A stretch of 37,555 nt of DNA from Pseudomonadota bacterium (GTDB lineage: Bacteria > Pseudomonadota > Gammaproteobacteria > Burkholderiales > Burkholderiaceae_E): NCBI GenBank assembly GCA_029779435.1, contig JAKPAM010000174.1, forward strand, positions 1 through 37,555, read 5' to 3'. This document shows, piece by piece, positions 1 to 8,210 of the stretch. Position 1 is the stretch's first letter. Each line of letters starts with the position of its first letter. The notes beneath the pieces were generated by a model, which saw only the letters and a program-made list of their open reading frames with translations, had not been told where the DNA came from and ran no database searches. Made by a program: the position numbers and the translations under genes.

Positions 1-1863
1 GATCTTGTACGTGATGTTGACGCCGGCCGCGATCGACGCGCGCACGGCCAGGAAGCCCGAATGGAAGTACGTGCCGTCGCCGAGGTTCGCGAAGATGTGC
101 TTCTCGTCGGTGAACGGCGCCTGGCCGATCCACGTCGTGCCCTCGCCGCCCATCTGCGTGAACGTCTCGGTGCGCCGGTCGGGCATCCACGTCGTCATGT
201 AGTGGCAGCCGATGCCGGCCACCGCGCGCGATCCCTCGGGCACTCGCGTCGACGTATTGTGCGGGCAGCCCGAACAGAACGTCGGCACGCGGCTGACGAT
301 CGACTGCGGCTCGACCCCGGCCGACTCCTTGGCGGCGATGATCGCCAGGCGCGCTTCGATCCGCGCGCGCAGGTCCGACGGCATCTCGAACCGCGAACCG
401 AACTGGCCCGGATTGAGCAGCCGTCCGGCGATCGCCTTGGCGATGATCGCCGGCGACAGTTCGTAGTGCGCGGGCAGCAACCACTTGCCCATCGGCATCG
501 CCCACTCGCCGCCCTGCCCGTCCTTTTCGTCGAACTTGCCGTAGATGCGCGGGCGCACGTCGTCGCGGTAGTTGTACAGCTCTTCCTTGAGCGCATACTC
601 GATCAACTGGCGCTTTTCCTCGACGACCAGGATCTCCTCGAGCCCGGTCGCGAACTCGCGCGTCGTCTGCGCTTCGAGCGGCCACACGACGCCGCACTTG
701 AACAGCCGGATGCCGATCCGCTCGCAGGTCGCCCGATCCAGGCCCAGGTCTTCCAGCGCCTGGCGCGTGTCCAGGTAAGCCTTGCCGGCGGTGATGATGC
801 CGAACCACGCATGCGGCGAATCGAATACCGCGTGGTTCAGCCGGTTCTCGCGGACATAAGTGAGTGCCGCGTAGAACTTGTAGTCGAGCAGCCGCGCCTC
901 CTGCGCCAGCGGCGTGTCGGGCCAGCGGATGTTCAATCCGTGCGGATCGTCGGGCAGCCGGAAGTCGCGCGGGATCCGGAGGTCGACGCGGTCCGGGTCG
1001 ATCATCACCGAGGCCGACGCCTCGACGACCTCGGTCACCGTCTTCATCGCGACCCACAGGCCCGACCAGCGCGACATCGCCCAGCCGTGCAGGCCCAGGT
1101 CCAGGTATTCCTGCACGCTGGCCGGGTAGAACACCGGCATGCCGCAGGCCTTGAAGATGTGATCGGACTGGTGCGGCAGCGTCGACGACTTGGCGCCGTG
1201 GTCGTCGCCGGCCAGCGCGATCACGCCGCCGTGGCGGCTCGTGCCGGCCGCGTTCGCGTGCTTGAACACGTCCCCGCAGCGGTCGACGCCCGGCCCCTTG
1301 CCGTACCACATCGCGAACACGCCGTCGTAGCGGGACTTGCCCCACAGGTTCGCCTGCTGGCTGCCCCAGACGCTGGTGGCCGCCAGGTCCTCGTTGATGC
1401 CGGGCTGGAACACGATGTGGTGCGCGGCCAGATGCTTGCCGGCCTTCCATAGCGCCTGGTCCAGCCCGCCGAGCGGCGAGCCGCGGTAGCCGGAAATGAA
1501 GCCCGCCGTGTTCAGCCCTTCGCGCTGGTCGCGCTCGCGCTGCAGCATCGGCAGCCGCACGAGCGCCTGCGTGCCGGACATGAAGGCGCGACCGCGTTCG
1601 AGCGTGTACTTGTCGTCGAGCGTCACCTGCTCGATCGCGCGCCGCACGGCGTCGGAGACGGGCGGCAACCCGGCCGGGGTGGCCGCGGTGGAATCAGGAG
1701 ACGGGCCGGACGCGGAACCTGCCGCAGCGCCGGGCGCGGAGTCGGTGGAAGCGGAGTCGGTAGAAGCGGAGGCCGCGAAGGCGGAAGCGGACCCGGAGGA
1801 AGCGGAGGCCGCGGAAGGATGCGCGCCGGAGGGGGTTGCGACGGGGCGGTCCGTGTCGGACAT
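1..1863 (-). CDS. Indolepyruvate ferredoxin oxidoreductase, fused IorA/IorB type (partial, 3' end outside window)
   Basis: The visible 621 codons cover the N-terminus and most of the thiamine-diphosphate part of a fused 2-oxoacid:ferredoxin oxidoreductase, which oxidatively decarboxylates aryl (or branched) 2-oxoacids to acyl-CoA. After a low-complexity extension of about 77 residues rich in Ser, Ala, Thr and Asp, the protein shows TLDDKYTLERG, GYRGSPLGG, FQPGINEDLAAT, MWYGKGPGVDR, GDDHGAKSS and then CSGCPHNTSTRVPEGS and GGEGTTWIGQAPF. The same landmarks occur in the paralogue at 12339-15830. The Fe-S and IorB gamma domains should lie beyond base 1. The start is the ATG at 1861-1863; a downstream start would remove the odd extension but I saw no better one. 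It is preceded on the same strand by the EamA gene with a 284-bp gap, so it may have its own promoter. Family call is firm; substrate is not established. Confidence 0.9.
   Translation of the reverse strand, partial: MSDTDRPVATPSGAHPSAASASSGSASAFAASASTDSASTDSAPGAAAGSASGPSPDSTAATPAGLPPVSDAVRRAIEQVTLDDKYTLERGRAFMSGTQALVRLPMLQRERDQREGLNTAGFISGYRGSPLGGLDQALWKAGKHLAAHHIVFQPGINEDLAATSVWGSQQANLWGKSRYDGVFAMWYGKGPGVDRCGDVFKHANAAGTSRHGGVIALAGDDHGAKSSTLPHQSDHIFKACGMPVFYPASVQEYLDLGLHGWAMSRWSGLWVAMKTVTEVVEASASVMIDPDRVDLRIPRDFRLPDDPHGLNIRWPDTPLAQEARLLDYKFYAALTYVRENRLNHAVFDSPHAWFGIITAGKAYLDTRQALEDLGLDRATCERIGIRLFKCGVVWPLEAQTTREFATGLEEILVVEEKRQLIEYALKEELYNYRDDVRPRIYGKFDEKDGQGGEWAMPMGKWLLPAHYELSPAIIAKAIAGRLLNPGQFGSRFEMPSDLRARIEARLAIIAAKESAGVEPQSIVSRVPTFCSGCPHNTSTRVPEGSRAVAGIGCHYMTTWMPDRRTETFTQMGGEGTTWIGQAPFTDEKHIFANLGDGTYFHSGFLAVRASIAAGVNITYKI
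1736..1810. repeat. 15-bp tandem repeat inside the oxidoreductase N-terminal extension
   Basis: Five adjoining 15-bp units start with GCGGA or a variant; the first two (1736-1750 and 1751-1765) differ at one base and the later ones are degenerate. On the coding (minus) strand the clear units encode the pentapeptide STDSA. The period is five codons, so copy changes keep the frame. Confidence 0.7.
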
Positions 1864-2090
1864 GGACAATCTCCTGCCAAAGATCGTGTCTCGGTCAGCC
1901 GCGCGCCGCGGAACATCCGCGGCGGCACCTACGGGCGGCTTGTGGCCACCCGGCAGGCCGTCGTCATGAGACGGCCTGGCAATGATTATCTGCAATGAGT
2001 CCGCGCGCGGCTAGCGGGCCTTTCCCGAAGATGTTGCGGCGAAGCGGCGCGGCGCGGGCGATCCGGCGCCTTCCGCCGACGAGCGGCGGC

Positions 2091-2118
2091 CGTGACCGGT
2101 TCAACGTGACCGGTTCAG
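2091..2118. repeat. 14-bp direct tandem duplication
   Basis: CGTGACCGGTTCAA is followed at once by CGTGACCGGTTCAG. It lies 30 bp past the stop codon of the EamA permease gene, in the 284-bp gap before the oxidoreductase gene. No function is evident. I see no gene and no T-tracted terminator in this gap. Confidence 0.6.
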
Positions 2119-2147
2119 CGAGGTTCGACGCTGGATTCAGCGACCGC

Positions 2148-3029
2148 TCAACGGCGCACCGGCCACAGCACGGTCGCGATCGCCACCAGGATGCTGACCA
2201 GCGCCACATAGTCCTGCCAGCCCGGTTGTTCCCCCAGCATCACCATGCCCGAGAACAGGCCGACGACCGGGATCAGCATCACCGACAGGCCGCTGGCCAC
2301 CGGCGGCAGCAGGCCGACCAGCCGGAACCAGATCAACTGGCAGAAGCCGAAGATCACCACCGCGTTGTACAGCATGGCGGCCCACTCGGCGGCATCCGGC
2401 CAGCGCACCCACTGGTCGCGCTCGACCACCGCGACCAGCGCGCCGCAGATGACCAGCGAAATCAGCAGCGACCAGAACGTGATGACGGTGATCGGCACCT
2501 GCAGGCGCCGCCGGCTCATCAGGTGCGTCCCGTACGCCCATACCGCCGCCGCGCCCAGCATGCACGCGGCCCCGATCGGCTTGCCGGTCATGTGCATCAG
2601 TTCTTCACCGAGCAGCAGCAGGACGCCGATCCCCGCCGCCACGAGACCGATCCACAGCCGGCGCGATGGCCGCTCGCCGAAGAACGCGATGCCCCAGATC
2701 GCGCTCCAGATCGGCAGCGTGTAGGCGAGGATCGCCGCCTTGCCCGAAGCCAGCAGCTTGACGCCGTACATCGCCAGCACGAACCAGACGGTCATGTTGA
2801 AGAACGCCAGCCGGAACAGCTCGGCCCAGTCCTGACGCGCCACCCGCCAGGGCAGCTTCTGCGCACGGATCATCACCGCCAGCACCAGCAGCCCGCCGAT
2901 CATCGACAGCGCGCGGAACGACATCGGCGCGAAGTCGCGCACACCGATCTTCATCACCGGCCAGAACAGGCCCCAGAACAACGTCAGCAACGCCAACAGC
3001 AACAGATCGCGACCACTCAGCTTGTCCAC
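2148..3029 (-). CDS. EamA/DMT-family permease
   Basis: About 293 residues, almost entirely hydrophobic, of the ten-helix drug/metabolite transporter type with two EamA halves. The first half opens with [21 protein letters not shown], and the second begins near [18 protein letters not shown] and ends with a basic tail VRR. Members move small metabolites or amino acids across the inner membrane; the substrate cannot be read from sequence. I chose the GTG at 3027-3029 (protein MDKLSGRD...), which has a GGGA about eight bases upstream. A TTG at 3042-3044 would add five residues. The gene is divergent from pyrF with a short intergenic region, and lies upstream of the oxidoreductase gene on the same strand. 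Confidence 0.88.
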   Translation of the reverse strand: MDKLSGRDLLLLALLTLFWGLFWPVMKIGVRDFAPMSFRALSMIGGLLVLAVMIRAQKLPWRVARQDWAELFRLAFFNMTVWFVLAMYGVKLLASGKAAILAYTLPIWSAIWGIAFFGERPSRRLWIGLVAAGIGVLLLLGEELMHMTGKPIGAACMLGAAAVWAYGTHLMSRRRLQVPITVITFWSLLISLVICGALVAVVERDQWVRWPDAAEWAAMLYNAVVIFGFCQLIWFRLVGLLPPVASGLSVMLIPVVGLFSGMVMLGEQPGWQDYVALVSILVAIATVLWPVRR

Positions 3030-3079
3030 GTGCGCATCCCGCAAGCGCCGCCGTCGTCATCGTCGAGAAGGCGCGCCGC

Positions 3080-3085
3080 TACAAT
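3080..3085 (+). promoter_or_regulatory. Candidate -10 element for pyrF
   Basis: TACAAT (five of six consensus bases) lies 65 bp upstream of the chosen pyrF start, in the divergent gap. No convincing -35 hexamer is seen 16-18 bp upstream, so the call is tentative. Confidence 0.4.
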
Positions 3086-3150
3086 GCCGTCCCGGGGCAT
3101 GCGCCGCGATCACCGCGGCGCCGGGGACGGACCAAACGGAGATTGTAGGC

Positions 3151-3999
3151 GTGAGCTTCAGACGGATGCTGAGCAAGGCCTGGCAGGGCCAGGATTCGCA
3201 GTTGTGCGTGGGGCTGGACCCCGATCCCGACCGGCTGCCGGCTTCGCTGCGCGGTCGCCCCGACGCGCTGTTCGCGTTCTGCCGGGCGATCGTCGACCGG
3301 ACCGCCGATCTGGCGTGCGCGTTCAAGCCGCAGATCGCGTACTTCAGCGCGGCGCGAGCCGAGGACCAGCTCGAAGCGCTGATCGCGCACATCCACGCGA
3401 ACCATCCGGGCCTGCCCGTCATCCTCGACGCCAAGCGCGGCGACATCGGGTCGACGGCCGAGCGCTATGCGAAGGAAGCGTTCGAGCGCTACCAGGCCGA
3501 CGCGGTGACGCTCAGCCCGTACATGGGTCGCGATTCGATCGAACCGTACCTGCGATACCCGGGGCGAGGCGCGATCCTGTTGTGCCGCACGTCCAACCCC
3601 GGCGGGTCGGACCTGCAGGCGCTGGACGTCGGCGGCGAGAAGCTCTACGAGCGCGTCGCGCGGCTGGCGGCCGACGCGTGGAACACCGGCGGTGAGCTGG
3701 GCCTGGTCGTCGGCGCGACGTTTCCGGCGGAACTGGCCCGGGTCCGCGAGCTGGCCCCGACGCTACCGCTGCTGGTGCCCGGCATCGGCGCGCAGGGCGG
3801 CGACGTCGACGCGACCGTGGCCGCCGGGACCGACACCGACGGGTACGGGATGATCATCAGCTCGTCGCGCGCGATCCTGTACGCCAGCGGCGGCGACGAT
3901 TTCGCCGAACGAGCCGCCGACGTCGCGCGGGCCACCCGCGACGAGATCCGCGCGGCCTCGGCCCGGCGGCGCACCGCGAAGGCCGACGCGCGAGGCTGA
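3151..3999 (+). CDS. pyrF: Orotidine 5'-phosphate decarboxylase (type 2)
   Basis: Converts orotidine 5'-monophosphate to UMP, the last step of de novo pyrimidine synthesis, in the cytoplasm. The 282-residue product shows [12 protein letters not shown] near residue 19, AFKPQIAYF near 57 and the active-site segment [16 protein letters not shown] with Asp93, Lys95 and Asp98, followed by [15 protein letters not shown]. These are hallmarks of the longer type-2 OMP decarboxylases rather than the E. coli type. The phosphate-binding end is [10 protein letters not shown] and later [13 protein letters not shown]. The start is the GTG at 3151, with CGGAG about nine bases upstream; the reading frame stays open further 5' but that part does not look like the family. 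The C-terminus is basic ([12 protein letters not shown]). Monocistronic in appearance. Confidence 0.95.
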   Translation: MSFRRMLSKAWQGQDSQLCVGLDPDPDRLPASLRGRPDALFAFCRAIVDRTADLACAFKPQIAYFSAARAEDQLEALIAHIHANHPGLPVILDAKRGDIGSTAERYAKEAFERYQADAVTLSPYMGRDSIEPYLRYPGRGAILLCRTSNPGGSDLQALDVGGEKLYERVARLAADAWNTGGELGLVVGATFPAELARVRELAPTLPLLVPGIGAQGGDVDATVAAGTDTDGYGMIISSSRAILYASGGDDFAERAADVARATRDEIRAASARRRTAKADARG

Positions 4000-4022
4000 C
4001 GGCACCGCCCTCGCGGCTGCGC

Positions 4023-4028
4023 TACACT
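4023..4028 (+). promoter_or_regulatory. Possible -10 element for the two-component operon
   Basis: TACACT lies 35 bp before the response-regulator start, followed by a good ribosome-binding site GAGGAGA at 4050-4056. The -35 region is not recognisable. Confidence 0.3.
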
Positions 4029-4063
4029 GGTTTCAGAACCGCGCGCCCCGAGGAGATCCACCG

Positions 4064-4744
4064 ATGCGCATCCTGCTGGCGGAGGACGACCAGGTACTGG
4101 CCGACGGCCTTTCCCGGTCGCTGCGCAATACCGGCTACGCGATCGACCACGTCGACAACGGCGATACCGCCGACACCGCGCTGGCCGCCCACGAATACGA
4201 CCTGCTGATCCTCGATCTGGGGCTGCCCAAGCTGTCCGGGCTCGACGTGCTCAAGCGGCTGCGCAACCGGCACGGCGCAGTACCGGTGCTGATCCTGACG
4301 GCAGCCGATTCGATCGAGCAGCGCGTACGCGGGCTGGACCTGGGTGCCGACGACTTCATGGCCAAGCCGTTCGACCTGGCCGAGCTCGAGGCCCGTGTCC
4401 GCGCGCTGGTCCGTCGCAGCAAGGGCAGCACGACGACGCAGTTGCGGCATGGGCCGCTGCTGTACGACCAGGTCGGCCGCACCGCGTTCCTGGACGACAA
4501 GCAGCTGGACCTGTCGGCGCGCGAACTGGGCGTGCTCGAAGTGCTGCTGCAGCGCGTCGGCCGGCTGGTCAGCAAGGAACAGATCGTCAATCATTTGTGC
4601 GAATGGGGCGAGGAAGTCAGCCACAACGCGATCGAGGTCTACATGCACCGGCTGCGCAAGAAGGTCGAGTGCGAAGGCGTGCGGATCGCGACGGTCCGCG
4701 GCCTCGGCTACTGCCTGGAGCGCCCCGGCCCGACCGCCAAATGA
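4064..4744 (+). CDS. OmpR-family response regulator (TctD/QseB-like)
   Basis: A 226-residue DNA-binding regulator. Receiver domain residues 1-115: acidic pocket Glu7-Asp8-Asp9, phospho-acceptor Asp51 in LLILDLGLPK, Thr79 in LILTAAD, and conserved Lys101 in DFMAKPFD. C-terminal winged helix from about residue 125, ending with the typical SHNAIEVYMHRLRKKVE and RIATVRGLGYCLE. A strong ribosome-binding site (GAGGAGA) precedes the ATG. Its last codons overlap the start of the sensor kinase (ATGA), so the two are translationally coupled. In the TctD/TctE group such pairs often control tricarboxylate uptake. That role is only a guess here, since no tct transporter is adjacent. Confidence 0.93.
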   Translation: MRILLAEDDQVLADGLSRSLRNTGYAIDHVDNGDTADTALAAHEYDLLILDLGLPKLSGLDVLKRLRNRHGAVPVLILTAADSIEQRVRGLDLGADDFMAKPFDLAELEARVRALVRRSKGSTTTQLRHGPLLYDQVGRTAFLDDKQLDLSARELGVLEVLLQRVGRLVSKEQIVNHLCEWGEEVSHNAIEVYMHRLRKKVECEGVRIATVRGLGYCLERPGPTAK

Positions 4745-6393
4745 CCATCGCCCCGGCCGTATCGCTTCCTGCCGCGAGCCGGTGGGCCGCGATGCTGGAC
4801 GACCTGATCGCGACCCGGGATCCGGCCGAGGAAGCCGCGTGGTCCGCCGGCGCCGAAGCCGACGGTCTCGAAACCGTCGGCACCGAGACCCCCGGCACCG
4901 ACGCCGTCGCCGCGCCACGACGCCGGGCGGCCGAACAACGCTCGCTGTTCGGCGAGATCCTCGATTGGATGATGGTGCCGCTGCTGCTGCTGTGGCCGCT
5001 GTCCGTCGCGATGACGTTCATCATCGCCCGCGCGATCGCCGACGGCCCGTTCGACCGCGCGCTGCTCGACCGCACGCACACGCTGACCCGCCAGATCCGG
5101 ATGATCGACGGCCGCCCGCAACTGGAGAACCCGGCGCCCTCGATCGCGGCGTCGGCCTTGTCGCCGCCGCCGTCGCCGGCCCCGCCGTCGTTCGCGATCG
5201 ACACGGCCTCGGTGGCCGACGGCATCCGCGCGCCCTACGTGCAGATCATCGATCCGCTGGGCCAGCCGGTCTACGGCGAGGCCAATCTGCCGCTGCCCGC
5301 GCTGTACGACTTTCCGCAGATCGGCGTGACCAAGCTGCGCCAGGACACGTACCGCGGCGAAGAGTTGCGGATCGCGTATCAGTACCTGGAGCCGCCCGGT
5401 TCGCCCCCGGGCAGCAACCCGCTGCTCGTGCAGGTGGCCGAGACGCCGGCCGAGCGCACGCGGCTGGCCAACGAGATCATCAAGGGCGTCATCCTGCCGC
5501 AGTTCCTGATCCTGCCGATGGCATTGGCGCTCGTATGGTTCGGCCTGGGCCGCGGGCTTCGGCCGCTGCGCGTCGCGCAGGAACGCCTGCACGCGCGACG
5601 CATCGACGACCTGTCGGCCCTGGATCGGCGCAGCGTGCCGCAGGAGATCGCACCGCTGGTCGACGGCTTCAACGAACTGCTGCGGCGGCTCGATCACACG
5701 ATGAGCGAACAGCGGCGATTCATCGCCGACGCCGCGCACCAGTTGAAGACGCCGCTGGCCGGCCTGCACACCCAGGCCGAACTGGCGTTGCGCGAGACCG
5801 ACCCCGAGGAGGTGCGCCGCAGCCTGCGGCAACTGGCCCGCAGCTCCGGCCGTGCCGCGCATCTGGTCAACCAGTTGCTGGCGATGGCGCGGATCGAGAA
5901 CCTGCGCGACCAGGCGGCGCTGGAGGCGATCGACCTGAACCCGCTGGTGCGCGCCGTCGTCACCGACTGGGTCGACCCCGCGCTGCGGCGCCGGATCGAC
6001 TTCGGCTACGAATCGCCGGACGAACCCGCGCCGATCGCCGGCCACGCGATCCTGCTGCAGGAGATGCTGAACAACCTGATCGACAACGCGCTGCGCTACA
6101 CGCCGGAGGGCGGGACGATCACCGTTCGGCTGGCCGCCGACGTCGAGACGGTTCGGCTGGAAGTCGAGGACGACGGCCCCGGCGTGCCGGCCGATGAACG
6201 CCAGCTCGTCTTCGAACGCTTCTATCGCGTGCTGGGCTCGCAGGTCGACGGCAGCGGCCTGGGACTGGCGATCGTGCGCGAAATCGTCCAGCGCCATGGC
6301 GCCGAGGTCGAGCTGCACGATACCCGCCCCGGCCACCCGACCCGGCCGGGCATGCGGATCGTCGTCCGGTTCCCCAAGGTGCAGGAGGGCTGA
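4741..6393 (+). CDS. Sensor histidine kinase (TctE-like)
   Basis: Membrane kinase of 550 residues, partner of the preceding regulator, with which it overlaps by 4 bp. Residues 1-72 form an unusual cytoplasmic, Ala/Thr/Glu-rich N-terminal extension. The first transmembrane helix follows (DWMMVPLLLLWPLSVAM), then a periplasmic sensor domain of about 150 residues, and a second helix near QFLILPMALALVWFGLG. Next come a HAMP-like linker and the H-box FIADAAHQLKTPLAGL with phospho-acceptor His333. The ATPase domain has an N-box LNNLIDNALRYTP, DDGPGVP and GSGLGLAIV. All catalytic motifs look intact. The coupled ATG at 4741 is preferred, though a later start that trims the extension cannot be excluded. 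Confidence 0.92.
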   Translation: MTIAPAVSLPAASRWAAMLDDLIATRDPAEEAAWSAGAEADGLETVGTETPGTDAVAAPRRRAAEQRSLFGEILDWMMVPLLLLWPLSVAMTFIIARAIADGPFDRALLDRTHTLTRQIRMIDGRPQLENPAPSIAASALSPPPSPAPPSFAIDTASVADGIRAPYVQIIDPLGQPVYGEANLPLPALYDFPQIGVTKLRQDTYRGEELRIAYQYLEPPGSPPGSNPLLVQVAETPAERTRLANEIIKGVILPQFLILPMALALVWFGLGRGLRPLRVAQERLHARRIDDLSALDRRSVPQEIAPLVDGFNELLRRLDHTMSEQRRFIADAAHQLKTPLAGLHTQAELALRETDPEEVRRSLRQLARSSGRAAHLVNQLLAMARIENLRDQAALEAIDLNPLVRAVVTDWVDPALRRRIDFGYESPDEPAPIAGHAILLQEMLNNLIDNALRYTPEGGTITVRLAADVETVRLEVEDDGPGVPADERQLVFERFYRVLGSQVDGSGLGLAIVREIVQRHGAEVELHDTRPGHPTRPGMRIVVRFPKVQEG

Positions 6394-6420
6394 AAGATCC
6401 GCGACGATCGAAAGTTCTGC

Positions 6421-6426
6421 TAGAAT
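6421..6426 (+). promoter_or_regulatory. -10 element of the tRNA-Met gene
   Basis: TAGAAT (five of six consensus) ends 10 bp before the mature tRNA 5' end, as expected for a stable-RNA promoter. The -35 region would fall in the last codons or just past the stop of the kinase gene; no good match is visible there. Confidence 0.45.
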
Positions 6427-6436
6427 CGCGGGCTTC

Positions 6437-6513
6437 GGTGATGTAGCTCAGTTGGTTAGAGCACGGCACTCATAATGCCGGGGTCGGTGGTTCAAGTCCA
6501 CCCATCACCACCA
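6437..6513 (+). tRNA. tRNA-Met (anticodon CAT)
   Basis: A 77-nt cloverleaf with encoded CCA. Acceptor strand GGTGATG pairs with CATCACC, discriminator A, then CCA. The D-arm holds AGCTCAGTTGGTTAGAGC, and the anticodon loop CTCATAA gives CAT flanked by the stem GGCA/TGCC. The T-loop is GGTTCAAGTCC. The body resembles elongator tRNA-Met. A lysidine-modified tRNA-Ile (also CAT in DNA) is the alternative and would need a scan with tRNA identity models. Confidence 0.93.
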
Positions 6514-6625
6514 AGATTTTCTTAGAAAATCAATGAGTTACTAGGAATAACGGGGTAAGCGGTAATTTTTCCAGGTTTACTCTGGGTTTAAAAGTCCTGA
6601 GAACTACTACGGCACTACAGCGAAC
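6514..6625. other. AT-rich tract between tRNA 3' end and its terminator
   Basis: About 110 bp distinctly poorer in G+C than everything around it. It begins with AGATTTTCTTAGAAAATC, which contains the near-perfect inverted repeat GATTTTCTTAGAAAATC, and holds two copies of GAACTAC (6601 and 6622) with a related CACTAC between them. No ORF. The site and composition resemble what is left beside tRNA genes after integration and loss of a mobile element, but no integrase is present in the window. Confidence 0.4.
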
Positions 6626-6652
6626 TACCCCGAACTCTCGGGGTATTTTTTT
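6626..6652 (+). terminator. Rho-independent terminator of the tRNA transcript
   Basis: Perfect 8-bp stem TACCCCGA/TCGGGGTA with loop ACTC, followed by seven T residues. It is the best intrinsic terminator in the window. The remaining bases up to the next gene at 6864 hold no gene that I can support. Confidence 0.9.
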
Positions 6653-6863
6653 GCCTGCTGCACAGGGTTCCGGATGGATGGGAAACGAGCGGGACGCAGG
6701 CATGCCTGTTCGTACGGACGGTCGCCGTCGCGCGTATCACGAAGCCCCGTTCGTCCTCGCAAGGGCGCCCGGCGGACATGCGACGATACGCATCTTCCGC
6801 CCCGAAGGCGCCCGACGCGCTGCCCCCTCCTGAACTAGGACGGATTTTCCCGCGAGGAATCTG

Positions 6864-8117
6864 ATGAGCACCCCTGGATCCCGCAGCCGCGTTCCCTTCT
6901 ACCTGCTGCTCGCCGCCGTATCGATCGGCCTGGTCGCCATCCTGCTGCCGTTCTTCTCGGCGGTGTTCTGGGGCACGATCCTGGCGGTGCTGTTCCATCC
7001 GCTTTTCCGCATGTTGAACGTGCGGTTCCGCAACCGGCGCAACCTGGCGGCACTGACGACGCTGCTGCTGGCGACGGTGGTCGCCGTGCTGCCGGTGTTT
7101 CTGCTGGCCAGCGCACTGGTCCAGGAAATCGCGCTGGCTTATGAGCAGTTGCGCGGCGGGCGCTTCAAGCCGGCGCTGCTGATGCAGAAGGCGCTCGAAT
7201 ACCTGCCGGATTCGATCGTGTCGCTGCTCGGGCGCTTCGGACTGACCGACATCACCGAGCTGCAGAACAAGCTGGTCCAGGGCGCCGGCCAGATCAGCCA
7301 GTTCATGGCTTCGCAGGCGGTGGCGATCGGTCAGAACACGCTGCAGTTCGCGGTCGGCTTCGGCATCATGCTGTACCTGGTGTTCTTCCTGCTGCGCGAC
7401 GGCGGCGCGATCACGCGACGCGTGCGCGAGGCGATTCCGCTCGATCCCGAGGAAAAACGCCAATTGCTCGAACGCATGTCGATCGTCGTTCGCGCGACGG
7501 TCAAGGGCAACGTGGTCGTGGCACTCGTGCAAGGCGCGCTCGGCGGCCTGATCTTCTTCCTGCTGGGCATCCCGGGCGCGCTGCTGTGGGGCACCGTGAT
7601 GGCCGGGCTGTCGCTGCTGCCTGCCGTCGGTGCGGCGCTGATCTGGGGGCCGGCCGCCGCTTACCTGATCATCGCGGGACAGACATGGCAGGGCATCGTG
7701 CTCGTGCTGTTCGGCGCGCTGGTCATCGGCATGGTCGACAATGTCCTGCGTCCCGTCCTGGTCGGCAAGGACACGCGGCTGCCCGACTGGGTCGTGCTGC
7801 TGTCGACGGTCGGCGGCATGTCGGTTTTCGGCATCAACGGCTTCGTCATCGGGCCGCTTATCGCAGCGATGTTCATCGCCTGCTGGGGCATCTCGCGCAT
7901 CGAACAGGCACAGTTGACGCCGTCGCAGATCGACGCGGCCGTCGGTCGCGCCGCCGCCGCCGAGCGCGAGGCGATCGCGGCCGAGGGCCGCGCGGACGAC
8001 GAGCATGACGAACACGACCATGGCGAACCGCCGCCGATACGGGTGGTCGCCGAGCTGGCCGCCCCCCGGTCCCGCGCTCCTGTCGAACGCGATCGGCGCG
8101 GCGACGAACTCGGCTGA
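6864..8117 (+). CDS. AI-2E family (PerM-like) inner-membrane permease
   Basis: Polytopic protein of 417 residues. It starts with two helices (YLLLAAVSIGLVAILLPFF and FWGTILAVLFHPLF) and has the long soluble segment after helix 3 (ALVQEIALAYEQLRGG...). The C-terminal half carries the family signature GALGGLIFFLLGIPGALLWG, LLPAVGAALIWGPAA and DNVLRPVLVGKDTRLPDWVVLLSTVGG. Family members export autoinducer-2, Na+/H+ or unknown small molecules; function should not be assumed. The C-terminus carries an unusual charged tail rich in His, Asp and Glu (DDEHDEHDHGE) after a coiled-coil-like Ala/Glu/Arg stretch. The start ATG has GCGAGGAAT upstream. Convergent with the next gene. Confidence 0.9.
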   Translation: MSTPGSRSRVPFYLLLAAVSIGLVAILLPFFSAVFWGTILAVLFHPLFRMLNVRFRNRRNLAALTTLLLATVVAVLPVFLLASALVQEIALAYEQLRGGRFKPALLMQKALEYLPDSIVSLLGRFGLTDITELQNKLVQGAGQISQFMASQAVAIGQNTLQFAVGFGIMLYLVFFLLRDGGAITRRVREAIPLDPEEKRQLLERMSIVVRATVKGNVVVALVQGALGGLIFFLLGIPGALLWGTVMAGLSLLPAVGAALIWGPAAAYLIIAGQTWQGIVLVLFGALVIGMVDNVLRPVLVGKDTRLPDWVVLLSTVGGMSVFGINGFVIGPLIAAMFIACWGISRIEQAQLTPSQIDAAVGRAAAAEREAIAAEGRADDEHDEHDHGEPPPIRVVAELAAPRSRAPVERDRRGDELG

Positions 8118-8147
8118 GGACGCACCGGCCTCACGGTTGCGCCAGCA

Positions 8148-8210
8148 TCACGCCCGCGCCGGCCTTATGACCGCGCCGACCTCACGCCCGCGCCGGCCTC
8201 ATGACCGCGC
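8148..8210. repeat. 29-bp direct repeat at the 3' end of the lactate-permease gene
   Basis: Bases 8148-8176 and 8182-8210 are identical except for one base (period 34). The right copy includes the stop codon and last codons of the minus-strand permease gene; the left copy lies just beyond it and also presents a stop codon (TAA) in place of TGA. It looks like a local duplication of the gene's 3' end in the convergent gap. Confidence 0.75.

Noticed and set aside
1995..3695. 566-codon plus-strand frame opposite EamA and into pyrF
   Set aside because: Overlaps two real genes and lacks family features.
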